NCBI RefSeq assembly: GCF_017302315.1
Contig: NZ_JAFLDT010000006.1
Coordinates: 1 to 64,000, forward strand
Direction: 5' to 3'
Length of the DNA: 64,000 nt
Source: Zoogloea sp.
GTDB taxonomy: Bacteria > Pseudomonadota > Gammaproteobacteria > Burkholderiales > Rhodocyclaceae
This document shows positions 25,479 to 35,258 of the stretch, in pieces. Both the position numbers and the translations under genes were made by a program. Within the stretch, counting starts at the first letter, position 1. Each line of letters begins with the position of its first letter. The notes under the pieces were generated by a model. The model searched no databases, had not been told where the DNA came from, and saw only the letters and a list, made by a program, of their open reading frames with translations.

Positions 25479-27607
25479 GGGGCGTCTCCGGCGGGAAAGC
25501 GACGGGCAAGGTCGGTGAGGGCATCTTCGATGGCCCTGGCGGCCCAATCCAGTTCGATCTCGGTAACGATCAGGGGCGGTGCGAAACGCAGCACTTTGTC
25601 GTGGGTGTCCTTGGTCATCAGGCCGCGGGCAAGCATCCATTCTGCCGCAACCCGGGCGGGCACACGGCGGGTGTCCAGTTCCATGCCGATCATCAGCCCG
25701 CGACCCCGGACTTCCACGATCAGCGGATTGTCGATGGCCTGCAGGCGGGCCAGGAAAAGGGCGCCGAGGGTGGCGGAGCGCTCTGTCAGCCGGTCTTCGG
25801 CCAGCAGGGCCAGGGACTCGGCTGCGACGGCCGCGGCAAGCGGGTTGCCACCGAAGGTGGAGCCATGGTCACCGGGCTGGAAGACCTGCATCAGGGCATC
25901 GTCGGCCAGGAAGGCGGCCACCGGCAGCAGCCCACCACCCAGGGCTTTGCCGAGGATGACGCCATCGGGGCGAACATTTTCATGCTGGCAGGCCAGCAGT
26001 CGGCCTGTCCGGCCCAGACCGGTCTGCACTTCATCGGCGATCAGCAGAACCCCGTTGGCGCGGCAGATTTCGGCGCAGCGGGCCAGCCAGCCTGGCGGTG
26101 GGATCACGATGCCGCCTTCACCCTGGATGGGTTCGAACAGGAAGGCCGCCGTGCGCGGGGTTATGGCGGCGGCCAGGGCATCGGCATCGCCAAAGGGGAT
26201 GCTGCGGAAGCCTGGTGTCAGGGGGCCGAAGCCGTTGCGGTACTGGGCCTCGCTGGAGAAACTGATGATGGTGGTGGAGCGGCCGTGGAAGTTGTTGTCG
26301 CAGACAATGATCTCGGCCTGGCCATCGGGTACACCCTTGATGGTGTGGGCCCACTTGCGGGCCGCCTTGAGGGCGGTTTCGACGGCTTCGAGGCCGGTAT
26401 TCACGGGCAGCGCCCGGTCGTAGCCGAGCAGCGCCGACAGGCGCTCGAGCATCAGCGGCAGGCGGTCGTTGGAATAGGCGCGGGAGGTGAGCGCCAGGCG
26501 CCCCGCCTGGTCGGTGAGTGCAGCAACCAGACGGGGGTGGCTGTGGCCGAAGCTGACCGCTGAGTAGGCGCTCATCATGTCCAGGTAGCGGCGCCCTTCC
26601 ACGTCCCACAGCCAGCTACCCTTGCCGCGGGTGAAGACGACGGGCAGGGGGGCGTAGTTGTGCGCGCCGAAGGTGTCCTCACGCTGGCGCAGGGTGGCCG
26701 TGGTTGGTCCAAGGGCGGCGGCGGCGAGTTCCATGACCCAGCGGGCACCGCTTCCGTCCCGATCCCGTGACGGGACGTACTCGACAATCTCCAGGGCCAC
26801 CAGGTCGGCACAGCTACGCAGGCCGTGGAGGTTGTCCACCAGATCCTGGGGGTCAAGGCCGTCGGGAACCAGGCAGGTGGTTGCCGGCAGGGCGGCGCAG
26901 TCCATGGAATCGAGATCCACGGAAACGCCGAAGCCGGCGGTGCCTTCCCGCGCGATGCTCATGGCTTCACAGAGAACGGCGGGCAGCCCGCGTTTGTTCA
27001 CCTCGGCCATGGTGAAGATCCGGACCCCCAGGCGGTTCAGCAGCACAAGCTCCTCGGGCTCCCAGGAGCGCGCCCCGACGATGGCCACCTTGGCCGGGTC
27101 AAGGTGCGGGCCCGGGAGTCCGGTGAGGTTCTCGTCGCCGATGCCAAGCAGCGCTGCCAGTGGCATGCCGTGGATGTTGCCGCTGTGGGTGCTGCGGTCG
27201 GTGTGGGCATCCAGATGGGCATCAATCCAGATCAGGCCGAGTTTGCCCCGATGGGCAAGGGCTCGGGATACCCCGCGCCAGGTGCCTGCGCCAATGGCAT
27301 GGTCGCCCCCCAGGACAAGGGGAATGGCGTTGTCCAGGCAGATTGCAGCTACTTCGTCAGCCAGATCGTGGAGCATTGCGCTGACCACCCCAAGACGCTC
27401 GGGCAGCGGTGCCTGGGGGGGTTTGGGGGCTGAGGGTTCCATCAGCTTCTGCCAGCGGGCGGGAATGCCGCGGTGCCGCAGCCGGATGTCGAAGCCGAGA
27501 TCCTTGAGGGCGCGGGGGCCTGCTGCGGGGCCGAAGATGGGGGCGCCAAGACAGGATCCGACGCCGACGATACGGACCGGACGGGGGGGCGCGAGCGGGG
27601 CGGGCAT
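25475..27607 (-). CDS. Arginase / ornithine aminotransferase fusion
   Basis: A single 710-residue frame. Residues 1 to about 305 are an arginase: the Mn ligands His103 (GGDHAIG), Asp129, His131 and Asp133 (DAHLD), and Asp231 and Asp233 (DLD) are all present, plus GNIHGMPLAALLG. Residues from about 310 are an ornithine aminotransferase with FGAHNYAPLPVV, the PLP motif IADEVQTGLGRTG and the PLP lysine Lys554 (LGKALGGG). Together they would turn arginine into urea plus glutamate semialdehyde. Both active sites look intact, so it is probably bifunctional. The usual state is two separate genes (rocF, rocD). Confidence 0.93.
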   Translation of the reverse strand: MPAPLAPPRPVRIVGVGSCLGAPIFGPAAGPRALKDLGFDIRLRHRGIPARWQKLMEPSAPKPPQAPLPERLGVVSAMLHDLADEVAAICLDNAIPLVLGGDHAIGAGTWRGVSRALAHRGKLGLIWIDAHLDAHTDRSTHSGNIHGMPLAALLGIGDENLTGLPGPHLDPAKVAIVGARSWEPEELVLLNRLGVRIFTMAEVNKRGLPAVLCEAMSIAREGTAGFGVSVDLDSMDCAALPATTCLVPDGLDPQDLVDNLHGLRSCADLVALEIVEYVPSRDRDGSGARWVMELAAAALGPTTATLRQREDTFGAHNYAPLPVVFTRGKGSWLWDVEGRRYLDMMSAYSAVSFGHSHPRLVAALTDQAGRLALTSRAYSNDRLPLMLERLSALLGYDRALPVNTGLEAVETALKAARKWAHTIKGVPDGQAEIIVCDNNFHGRSTTIISFSSEAQYRNGFGPLTPGFRSIPFGDADALAAAITPRTAAFLFEPIQGEGGIVIPPPGWLARCAEICRANGVLLIADEVQTGLGRTGRLLACQHENVRPDGVILGKALGGGLLPVAAFLADDALMQVFQPGDHGSTFGGNPLAAAVAAESLALLAEDRLTERSATLGALFLARLQAIDNPLIVEVRGRGLMIGMELDTRRVPARVAAEWMLARGLMTKDTHDKVLRFAPPLIVTEIELDWAARAIEDALTDLARRFPAGDAP

Positions 27608-27686
27608 GTTCTTCTTTCGTTGTCAGGTCGTTGGTGCCGAAAGTGGAACCTTTACGCCCGTTGGAGCGGAGGAGACCGCCCTTTGT

Positions 27687-29222
27687 TCAGTGCAGCCAGT
27701 GCCAGGCCTCGAGGGCGGCAAGGCAGGAGAGGAGCAGGGTGCAGGTGATCAGCCAGATAGTGTTGCGCCGAGCTTCGGCCGTCAGGCGGGCGAGTTCGGC
27801 ACGGGTGTCGTCGTCCCGGGGCGCTGACAAAGCCTGATGAACCAGGCGTGGCAACTGGGGCAAGGCGGCTGCCCAGGCAGGTGCTTCATCTCGTGCGTGG
27901 CGCAGCAGGGCACGCCAGCCCATCTGGTCGTTCATCCACCGTTCGAGGAAGGGCTTTGCCGTCTTCCACAGGTCCAGGTCCGGGTCGAGCTGGCGGCCCA
28001 GGCCCTCGATGTTGAGCAGGGTTTTCTGCAACAGCACGAGCTGGGGCTGCACTTCCATCTCGAAGCGTCGGGCTGTCTGGAACAGGCGCAGCAGGGTCTT
28101 GCCGAAGGAGATGTCCTTCAGGGGGCGGTCGAAGATGGGCTCGCAGACGGCGCGGATGGCTCCCTCGAACTCGTCGACCCGGGTGTGCGGCGGCACCCAG
28201 CCCGCTTCGATGTGGGCCAGGGCCACGCGCCGGTAGTCGCGCTGGAAGAAGGCCAGGAAGTTGGTGGCCAGGTATTTCTTGTCCGAGTCGTTGAGACTGC
28301 CGATGATGCCGAAGTCAAGGGCGATGTAGCGCCCTCGGGTGGGGCCATCGGTGGCCACGAAGATGTTGCCGGGATGCATGTCGGCGTGGAAGAAGCCGTC
28401 GCGAAACACCTGGGTGAAAAAGATCTCCACGCCGGCCCGGGACAGGGCCTTGAGATCCACCCCGTGGGCCTTGAGGGCGTCGAGCTGGGAAATGGGCACG
28501 CCCTTCATACGCTCCATCACCATGACATTGGTGGTGCAGAAATCCCAGTGCACCTCGGGGACCACCAGCAGTTCGGAGTCCTTGAAGTTGCGCCTTAGCT
28601 GCGAGCAGTTGGCGGCTTCGCGCATCAGGTCGAGCTCGTCGCGCAGGTACTTGGAGAACTCGGCCACCACTTCCCGGGGTTTCAGGCGGCGTCCTTCCGG
28701 CCATAGTCTTTCCAGGAGGGTGGCGGCCACGTCGAGCAGGGCCAGATCGTGGGCGATGACCGGGGCAATGCCCGGTCGCAGGATCTTGACGGCCACCTCG
28801 GTGCCGTCGGGCAACTGGGCGAAGTGGACCTGGGCAATCGAGGCCGATGCGATGGGTTCCCGGTCGAAGCGCGCGAAAACCGCATCGGCGGGTTTGCCGT
28901 AGGCCGCTTCCAGTTGGGCGAGGGCCTCCGTGCTGGTGAAGGGCGGAACACGGTCCTGCAGGCGGGCCAGCTCTTCGGCAATGGCGGGTGGCAGGAGGTC
29001 GCGACGGGTGGACAGCATCTGGCCGAACTTGACGAAGATCGGGCCCAGGGATTCGAGGGCCTGGCGCAGGCGGGCGCCGGCGGGTTCGTCGAAGGTCCGG
29101 CGAAAAAGCGTAAGCCTCGCCAGCCAGGCCAGCCGGCCGGACGGCTCGTTGGAGAGAATCATCTGGTCCAGCCCATACTTCAGGCTGACGGAGATGATCT
29201 TGACGAGTCGGAAGAGGCGCAC
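27687..29222 (-). CDS. ubiB: UbiB-type ABC1 kinase-like protein
   Basis: A 511-residue member of the ABC1/UbiB atypical kinase family, needed for ubiquinone synthesis in the inner membrane. The KxGQ motif ([17 protein letters not shown]), the [10 protein letters not shown] segment, [10 protein letters not shown] and the metal motif DFGIIG are present. A hydrophobic C-terminus ([18 protein letters not shown]) should anchor it. The start is probably the GTG at 29222, which begins [10 protein letters not shown] as in relatives; the frame is open upstream to 29501. Other ubi genes are not adjacent. Confidence 0.92.
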   Translation of the reverse strand: MRLFRLVKIISVSLKYGLDQMILSNEPSGRLAWLARLTLFRRTFDEPAGARLRQALESLGPIFVKFGQMLSTRRDLLPPAIAEELARLQDRVPPFTSTEALAQLEAAYGKPADAVFARFDREPIASASIAQVHFAQLPDGTEVAVKILRPGIAPVIAHDLALLDVAATLLERLWPEGRRLKPREVVAEFSKYLRDELDLMREAANCSQLRRNFKDSELLVVPEVHWDFCTTNVMVMERMKGVPISQLDALKAHGVDLKALSRAGVEIFFTQVFRDGFFHADMHPGNIFVATDGPTRGRYIALDFGIIGSLNDSDKKYLATNFLAFFQRDYRRVALAHIEAGWVPPHTRVDEFEGAIRAVCEPIFDRPLKDISFGKTLLRLFQTARRFEMEVQPQLVLLQKTLLNIEGLGRQLDPDLDLWKTAKPFLERWMNDQMGWRALLRHARDEAPAWAAALPQLPRLVHQALSAPRDDDTRAELARLTAEARRNTIWLITCTLLLSCLAALEAWHWLH

Positions 29223-29302
29223 GGCAGGTGGCGAAAAGTAAAACGCGGATTGTGCCCGGAAAGCCTGGGCGCGCAAAGCGCCCAGGCCCCCCGCGCCATG
29301 GA

Positions 29303-29971
29303 TCAGGAGCGGCGCTTGGGGTGTTGCGGCAGCTTGGCCGGCGGCGGGGCGGGGGCGATGACCGCCCCGCCCGGCTGGACCTGTTCCACCAGCCAACGCA
29401 AGGCCAGGCGGATTTCCCGCTTGATGGCCTCGTCGTCGGGTGAGCCGGCGCCGAACTGGGGCAGGCCGGTGGCGTCGACGCTGAAGGCAGGCAGTCGCCA
29501 TTCCCGTTCCACCACGAACAGGTGGTCTCCATCGAGAACCGCTTTCTGGGCCACGACGTAGCCATAGCTGCGGGAGTCGAAGCGTGAGCAGTAGACCGTC
29601 AGGGCTGCGGATGGGAGACCATCCCGCTCGGAGGCGAACAGGCCGCTGGTGGTGAGTTCGCTGCAGTGGGCGCGAAGGCCGGCCGAGACATGGGCCAGAT
29701 AGGTCTCGGGGTTGAGGTTCTGGGACACCATGCGCTGTACGACGATGCGGTCCCGGTAGTCTTCAACACCCTGACCACGGGGGATGTACTCCTCGTGGCG
29801 GATACCGTTGCCCTCGCGGAGATCCACAATGCGCCAGGGTTGGCCGGCGGGCAGCGGAAGGGGCCAGCGCAGGGTGGGCGCTTCGGCGAAGGCCGGCAGG
29901 CTGGCCACGACGCCGAGGGCAAGTGCGAGGGCTTGCAGGAAGCGAATGCTCACGGATAGCTCGGGACTCAT
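29303..29971 (-). CDS. Exported protein of unknown function
   Basis: A 222-residue protein with a cleavable signal peptide ([19 protein letters not shown]) and no later membrane segment, so probably periplasmic. Two cysteines in the mature part (about residues 102 and 127) could form a disulfide. The C-terminus is proline-rich ([11 protein letters not shown]). It lies upstream of ubiB on the same strand and divergent from argS. I do not recognise a family. Confidence 0.78.
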   Translation of the reverse strand: MSPELSVSIRFLQALALALGVVASLPAFAEAPTLRWPLPLPAGQPWRIVDLREGNGIRHEEYIPRGQGVEDYRDRIVVQRMVSQNLNPETYLAHVSAGLRAHCSELTTSGLFASERDGLPSAALTVYCSRFDSRSYGYVVAQKAVLDGDHLFVVEREWRLPAFSVDATGLPQFGAGSPDDEAIKREIRLALRWLVEQVQPGGAVIAPAPPPAKLPQHPKRRS

Positions 29972-30089
29972 TTGACTGCGAGGGGCTCCACGCCTTGTAC
30001 ACTATGTCAGTTCCGCCGATTCTGTCATGCCTGTTGTACTTTGTTGCTGTCAAAAGCCCGCCTTCCCGCCGGTTTGCCCGGCGCTTGGC

Positions 30090-30095
30090 TATAAT
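30090..30095 (+). promoter_or_regulatory. Probable -10 box of argS
   Basis: A perfect TATAAT sits 28 bases before the argS start codon. No convincing -35 hexamer is found at 16-18 bases upstream, so the assignment rests on the -10 box and position. Confidence 0.55.
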
Positions 30096-30122
30096 CCTGT
30101 GCTTTTAGTCGCAGTACTGCCC

Positions 30123-31856
30123 ATGAGCGCCGATTCCAAGACCCAGCTTGCCGATCTCCTCCGTGCCGCCCTTCTTAGCGTGGCGCCCGAGCAAGCCGAG
30201 ACCCCGATCAACCTGGAGCGTCCGAAGCAGGCCGGTCACGGAGACTTTGCGAGCAATCTGGCGCTGCAGCTCGCCAAGCCTCTCAAGCGCAATCCGCGCG
30301 AGTTGGCCAACCTGTTGCTGGCCGAATTGCCAGCTTCCAGCCTGATCGCCAAGGCCGAAGTGGCCGGTGCAGGGTTCATCAATTTCACTTTGGTGGCCGA
30401 CGCCAAGACCGCGGTCGTTGGTGCCGTGCTTGCTGCGGGTGAGGCTTTTGGCCGCGGGACCAAGACCGGGGTGCGGGTTCAGGTGGAGTATGTGTCGGCC
30501 AATCCCACCGGGCCGCTGCACGTCGGGCACGGTCGCGGGGCCGCCTATGGCGCTTCCTTGTCCGATGTGCTCGACTTCGCCGGCTTCGAGGTGACCCGCG
30601 AGTACTACATCAATGATGCGGGCCGGCAGATGGACATCCTGGCCCTGTCCACCTGGCTGCGTTACCTCGATCTTTTCGCCATCACCGTTCCTTTTCCGCC
30701 CAACGCCTATCAGGGTGACTATGTGAAAGACATGGCAGTCCAGATCAAGGATGGTCATGGTGACCGCTTTGCCAGGGTGACGGCGGTCGACGTGTTGGCG
30801 GGAGCCCCGAGCGTCGAGGCGGACAAGGAAGCTCATCTGGATACCCTGATCGCCAATGCCAAGAACCTGCTGGGTTCGGATTACGCGTGGGTCCATGGTT
30901 TTGCCCTGACCGAGCAGCTCGGTGATGGCCGCGAAGACCTCGCCGAGTTCGGTGTCACTTTCGACAAGTGGTTTTCCGAGCGCTCTCTGTTTGATACGGG
31001 TCTGGTTGAAAAGGCGGTCACTGCCCTTGAGGCAGCTGGGCACATCTATCTGCAGGATGGAGCCAAGTGGTTCCGTTCGACGGCCTTCGGCGATGAGAAG
31101 GACCGGGTCGTGCAGCGTGAGAATGGGCTCTTCACCTACTTTGCTTCCGATATCGCCTACCATGCCAACAAGTACGAGCGTGGCTTCGACCGCATCATCG
31201 ACATCTGGGGAGCCGACCACCACGGCTATATCCCCCGTGTAAAGGGCGCCCTGGAGGCGCTTGGCCTGCCGCCCGAAAAGCTCGATGTCGCGCTGGTGCA
31301 GTTTGCGGTGCTTTATCGAGACGGCCAGAAGGCGGCCATGTCCACCCGCTCCGGTGAGTTCGTCACCTTGCGCGAGTTGCGCCAGGAGGTCGGTAACGAC
31401 GCTTGTCGCTTCTTTTACGTGCTGCGCAAGGCCGATCAGCATCTGGATTTCGACCTTGATCTGGCCAAGAGCCAGAGCAATGAGAACCCTGTTTATTACA
31501 TCCAGTACGCCCACGCCCGCCTGTGCTCGGTGCTGAACCAGTGGAACGGTGTACTGGCCGATCTGGCCGAAGCGGATCTGGCGCGCCTCGACAACGAGCG
31601 CGAGCTGGCCCTGTGCGCCCGCCTGACCGCTTTCCCCGAAATCGTCCAGAACGCTGCGGCTGACTACGCGCCGCATCAAATTGCCTTTTACCTCAAGGAT
31701 CTGGCGGGTGAGTTCCACAGCTACTACAACGCCGAGCGCATGCTGGTGGACGACGAAGGGCTCAAACTTGCCCGTCTGGCGCTTGCTGCTGCCGTGCGTC
31801 ATGTCATCCGCAACGGCCTGCGGCTGTTGGGGGTTTCCGCTCCTGATTCCATGTAA
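30123..31856 (+). CDS. argS: Arginyl-tRNA synthetase
   Basis: A 577-residue class I synthetase that charges tRNA-Arg. The HIGH-type motif is NPTGPLHVGHGRGAA, the N-terminal additional domain precedes it, and the C-terminal DALR anticodon-binding domain begins around NPVYYIQYAHAR. The length equals that of E. coli ArgS. The ATG at 30123 follows a TATAAT box; the frame upstream is accidental. It leads an apparent operon with a SPOR protein, dsbA and an SDR gene. Confidence 0.97.
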   Translation: MSADSKTQLADLLRAALLSVAPEQAETPINLERPKQAGHGDFASNLALQLAKPLKRNPRELANLLLAELPASSLIAKAEVAGAGFINFTLVADAKTAVVGAVLAAGEAFGRGTKTGVRVQVEYVSANPTGPLHVGHGRGAAYGASLSDVLDFAGFEVTREYYINDAGRQMDILALSTWLRYLDLFAITVPFPPNAYQGDYVKDMAVQIKDGHGDRFARVTAVDVLAGAPSVEADKEAHLDTLIANAKNLLGSDYAWVHGFALTEQLGDGREDLAEFGVTFDKWFSERSLFDTGLVEKAVTALEAAGHIYLQDGAKWFRSTAFGDEKDRVVQRENGLFTYFASDIAYHANKYERGFDRIIDIWGADHHGYIPRVKGALEALGLPPEKLDVALVQFAVLYRDGQKAAMSTRSGEFVTLRELRQEVGNDACRFFYVLRKADQHLDFDLDLAKSQSNENPVYYIQYAHARLCSVLNQWNGVLADLAEADLARLDNERELALCARLTAFPEIVQNAAADYAPHQIAFYLKDLAGEFHSYYNAERMLVDDEGLKLARLALAAAVRHVIRNGLRLLGVSAPDSM

Positions 31857-31874
31857 CTCCCGGACCTGCCGTTC

Positions 31875-32594
31875 ATGAGTCGCGATCTCAAGCCACGCCT
31901 GCAGACCAAGAAGCCCAAATCGGGCAGTCGCGGTAGTACCTTGGTCGGCATCTTTGTCGGACTGATTCTCGGCGCATTGGTGGCGGCGGGGATTGCGCTG
32001 TATTTCACGGCGTCTTCCCCTTTCCAGAAGCCCAAGCAGGATGAGCGGCCGGTTGCACCGCCGCCGCCCAAACCCCAGGGAGGCGAGCCCATCGCCTTGC
32101 CCGGCAAGGCCGGCGACAAACCTGTGGAGAAGCCCCGCTTCGATTTCTACAATGTCCTGCCGAAAGGCTCGGATGCCCTGCCGGTGCCGACCAAGCCTGA
32201 AGAGACCACAGAGGTCGTCAAGCCTCCGGTCAAGCCCGAGAAGGCCGATAAGGCGGATGGCAAGCCCGAGAGTGATGCCGAACGGGCCAAGGCCGAGGCG
32301 GCCTTACTTGACAAGCCGGCCGTCCCCGAGAAGTTCTTCCTGCAGGCCGGTTCCTTCGAAGATCCTTCCGAAGCAGACAACCTGAAGGCGCGTCTTGCGT
32401 TGATGGGCGTGGAGGCCAGCGTCCAGAAGGTCGAATTGCCCGAGAAGGGCACCGTCCATCGCGTGCGCATGGGCCCCTACCTGGGCCAGGAGGAGATGAC
32501 CAAGGCGCGGCAGCAGCTGACGTCCAATGGCATCAACGCGGCCATCATCAAGATCAAGCCAAAGGAACCAAAGCCGGCCACCGCCGCTCAATGA
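31875..32594 (+). CDS. SPOR-domain cell division protein, FtsN-like
   Basis: A 239-residue bitopic inner-membrane protein: a short basic cytoplasmic N-terminus, one transmembrane helix (STLVGIFVGLILGALVAAG), a long proline- and lysine-rich periplasmic linker, and a C-terminal SPOR domain (FFLQAGSFEDPSEADNLKAR). SPOR domains bind denuded septal glycan, and this layout is that of FtsN. Synteny argS-SPOR-dsbA is common in betaproteobacteria. The start lies 18 bases after argS. Confidence 0.9.
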   Translation: MSRDLKPRLQTKKPKSGSRGSTLVGIFVGLILGALVAAGIALYFTASSPFQKPKQDERPVAPPPPKPQGGEPIALPGKAGDKPVEKPRFDFYNVLPKGSDALPVPTKPEETTEVVKPPVKPEKADKADGKPESDAERAKAEAALLDKPAVPEKFFLQAGSFEDPSEADNLKARLALMGVEASVQKVELPEKGTVHRVRMGPYLGQEEMTKARQQLTSNGINAAIIKIKPKEPKPATAAQ

Positions 32595-32623
32595 GAGCTT
32601 TGGCCGAACCAGGAGAAACCGTA

Positions 32624-33262
32624 ATGCAGCGTCGTGATGTCCTTTTACAGTTGTCCGCCCTTGCCGCCTTTGGCAGCCTTGGCCTGCCTGCCGCTGCCCA
32701 GGGCGGGGGGTTCGAGGTGGTCAATCCGCCTCAGCCCACTGAAACCAAGGGCAAGGTCGAGGTGCTGGAGTTTTTCCACTACGGCTGCCCCCATTGCAAG
32801 GCCTTCGATCCTTTGCTGGAACTCTGGGTCAAGAAGCTCCCCGCCGACGTGCTCTTCCGTCAGGTGCCGGTGACCTGGGGCAATCCGCAACTGGCCGGTC
32901 TTGCCAAGCTGCACCTCACCCTGGCTGCCACGGGTGATCTGGCACGGCTGCATCCCCAGGCCTTTGATGCTGTCCAGACCGACAAGCTGCCTCTCAACAC
33001 CGAGGCCGGTGCCCAGGAATGGGCGGTGAAGAAGGGTGTCGATGCTAAGAAGTTCGCTGATGCCTACCGCTCCTTTGGCGTGCAGGTGGGCATGCAGCGC
33101 ATCGAAAAGCTCGGTCGTGATTACAAGGTCCAGGGCGTGCCGACCCTGGCTGTGGATGGCAAGTACTTCACATCGGGCTCCATTGCCGGTTCCCATGAAG
33201 CTGCGCTGAAGGTGGCGGATCAACTGATCGCGCGTGCGCGTACCGAACAGGGTCGTAAGTAA
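32624..33262 (+). CDS. dsbA: Periplasmic thiol:disulfide interchange protein DsbA
   Basis: A 212-residue oxidoreductase with a signal peptide (about residues 1-26, LPAAAQ) and a thioredoxin fold with an inserted helical domain. The active site is Cys55-Pro-His-Cys58, the DsbA sequence, and the cis-Pro loop is GVPTLAVDG. It introduces disulfides into exported proteins. AGGAG stands ten bases before ATG 32624. It follows the SPOR gene, and its stop overlaps the proposed ATT start of the SDR gene. Confidence 0.96.
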   Translation: MQRRDVLLQLSALAAFGSLGLPAAAQGGGFEVVNPPQPTETKGKVEVLEFFHYGCPHCKAFDPLLELWVKKLPADVLFRQVPVTWGNPQLAGLAKLHLTLAATGDLARLHPQAFDAVQTDKLPLNTEAGAQEWAVKKGVDAKKFADAYRSFGVQVGMQRIEKLGRDYKVQGVPTLAVDGKYFTSGSIAGSHEAALKVADQLIARARTEQGRK

Positions 33263-34035
33263 TTCGCCCGGTTTCCCGTGTATTCATTACCGGTGCCTCC
33301 AGCGGCATCGGTGAAGCCCTGGCGCGGCACTATGCTGCCCGGGGGGCAAGTCTCGGGCTGGTTGGTCGGCGCGTTCAGGCCCTTGATGCGCTGGCGGCCA
33401 GCCTGCCGGGAAGGCATGCGGTGTATGGGCTGGATGTGGGTGATGCGGCCGCTTTGGGTGATGCTGCCCGCGACTTTATCGCTCGGTTTGGACCGCCGGA
33501 TGTCGTGATCGCCAATGCCGGCGTGTCGGTGGGTACCCTGACCGAGATGGCAGACGATCTGAATGCCTTCGAGCGAGTCTTGCGGACCAACGTGCTTGGC
33601 ATGGTCGCCACCTTCCAGCCTTTTGTGGCGCCCCTGCGTGCCAGCGGGCAGGGGCGGCTGGTCGGTATCGCATCCGTTGCAGGTATCCGCGGCCTTCCTG
33701 GTGCGGGTGCCTACAGTGCTTCCAAGGCGGCGGTGATTGCTTACCTGGAGAGCCTGCGTGTCGAACTCCATGGCACCGGCGTCAAGGTCGTGACCATTGC
33801 GCCCGGCTATATCGAGACGCCAATGACGTCGGTCAATACTTACCCCATGCCCTTCTTGTTGCCCGCGGACCAGGCCGCGGTCCGCTTTGCCCGCGCGATC
33901 GAAGCCGGCGTCAGCTATACCGTCATTCCATGGCAGATGGGGGTGGTCGGCAAGCTGCTGCGTCTGCTGCCCAACCCCCTCTTTGATCGACTCTTTGCGC
34001 GGGCTGGGCGCAAACCCCGCGGCCTGCCCCTTTAG
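33262..34035 (+). CDS. Short-chain dehydrogenase with apparent ATT start
   Basis: A classical SDR of about 257 residues: the NAD(P) motif TGASSGIGEA, NAG (IANAGVS), the catalytic Ser in IASVAG and YxxxK (AYSASKAAV). The coding frame clearly begins before the first GTG at 33421, because the cofactor motif lies upstream. Between the in-frame TAA at 33256-33258 and 33421 there is no ATG, GTG or TTG. ATT at 33262 would give MRPVSRVFITGASSGIG, has AGGG nine bases upstream and overlaps the dsbA stop. A sequencing error (ATG read as ATT) is the other explanation. Substrate unknown. Confidence 0.85.
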   Translation: MRPVSRVFITGASSGIGEALARHYAARGASLGLVGRRVQALDALAASLPGRHAVYGLDVGDAAALGDAARDFIARFGPPDVVIANAGVSVGTLTEMADDLNAFERVLRTNVLGMVATFQPFVAPLRASGQGRLVGIASVAGIRGLPGAGAYSASKAAVIAYLESLRVELHGTGVKVVTIAPGYIETPMTSVNTYPMPFLLPADQAAVRFARAIEAGVSYTVIPWQMGVVGKLLRLLPNPLFDRLFARAGRKPRGLPL

Positions 34036-34050
34036 CGACGGCGCCGTGTA

Positions 34051-35166
34051 TCAGCCGAGCTGAGTGATGGCCGGAAGGTACTTCTTGCCCAGGGCATCCG
34101 CCACCTGGGGGTGGGTCACGTTTCCGTTGCAGATATTGAGTCCGGCCCGCAGGCCCGCATCGTCCTTCAGGGCTTCTTTCCAGCCCTTGTCCGCCAACGC
34201 CAGCACGTAGGGAAGTGTGGCTGCGTTGAGGGCATAGGTGGCGGTGCGCGCGACGGCGCCAGGCATGTTGGACACGCAGTAATGGACGATGCCGTCCACC
34301 AGGTAGGTCGGGTCGGCATGGGTGGTCGGGCGGGAGGTTTCGAAACAGCCGCCCTGGTCGATGGCTACGTCGACGATCACGGCACCGGGCTTCATGGCGC
34401 CGAGCATGGCCCGGGTGACCAGTTTGGGGGCGGTGGCCCCCGGAATCAGCACTGCGCCGATGACCAGGTCAGCCTGCAGTACCAGGCGTTCGATGGCGTC
34501 CTGAGTGGCATAGAGGGTCTTGACCCGCCCGCCGTAGACCTCGTCCAGGTGGCGCAGGACGGGCAGGGACTTGTCGAAGATGGTCACGTCCGCGCCCATG
34601 CCGACGGCGGTATGGGCCGCGTTGTTGCCGACGGTGCCACCGCCCAGGATCACCACGCGGCCCGGTTCCACACCGGGTACGCCGCCCAGCAGGACACCGC
34701 GGCCGCCGTGGGATTTTTCAAGGGCTGAGGCGCCAGCCTGAATGCTCATGCGCCCTGCCACTTCAGACATGGGGGCGAGCAGCGGCAGGCCGCCGCCCGG
34801 GGCGGTGACTGTTTCGTAGGCGATGGCGGTGACGCCGCTGGCGATGAGCTCTTCGGCCTGGCCCGGGTCGGGTGCCAGGTGCAGATAGGTGAACAGCAAG
34901 TGGTGGGTTTTAAGGCGGGCGCGTTCGTCGCGGAGGGGCTCCTTGACCTTGACGATCATGATGGCCTGCTCGAAGACCTCCTCGGCGCTCAAGGCGATGC
35001 GGGCACCTGCGCGTTCGTAATCGCTGTCGCTGGCACCGATGCCGTGACCCGCACCCGATTCGACCCACACCTCGTGCCCGTGGGCCACAACTTCACGGAC
35101 TGCGCCGGGTGTCAGGCCGACCCGATATTCGTGGTTCTTCGTTTCCCTGGGAACGCCGATCTTCAT
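34051..35166 (-). CDS. ald: Alanine dehydrogenase
   Basis: A 371-residue enzyme, exactly the standard length, that interconverts L-alanine and pyruvate plus ammonia with NAD. Family stretches are [20 protein letters not shown] at the start, the catalytic region VKVKEPL and HLAPD, and the NAD loop [18 protein letters not shown] precedes the ATG at 35166. It is convergent with the SDR gene and divergent from the cobalamin-binding-type gene. It probably feeds alanine carbon into pyruvate. Confidence 0.97.
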   Translation of the reverse strand: MKIGVPRETKNHEYRVGLTPGAVREVVAHGHEVWVESGAGHGIGASDSDYERAGARIALSAEEVFEQAIMIVKVKEPLRDERARLKTHHLLFTYLHLAPDPGQAEELIASGVTAIAYETVTAPGGGLPLLAPMSEVAGRMSIQAGASALEKSHGGRGVLLGGVPGVEPGRVVILGGGTVGNNAAHTAVGMGADVTIFDKSLPVLRHLDEVYGGRVKTLYATQDAIERLVLQADLVIGAVLIPGATAPKLVTRAMLGAMKPGAVIVDVAIDQGGCFETSRPTTHADPTYLVDGIVHYCVSNMPGAVARTATYALNAATLPYVLALADKGWKEALKDDAGLRAGLNICNGNVTHPQVADALGKKYLPAITQLG

Positions 35167-35258
35167 GTTTTTCTCCATGTGCGTGGGCCGTGCTTTTTCA
35201 GAGTGGCCGGATGTAAGCCTGGTTCCAATAACGGCGCGGCTCTTGAGATACTTTGACA

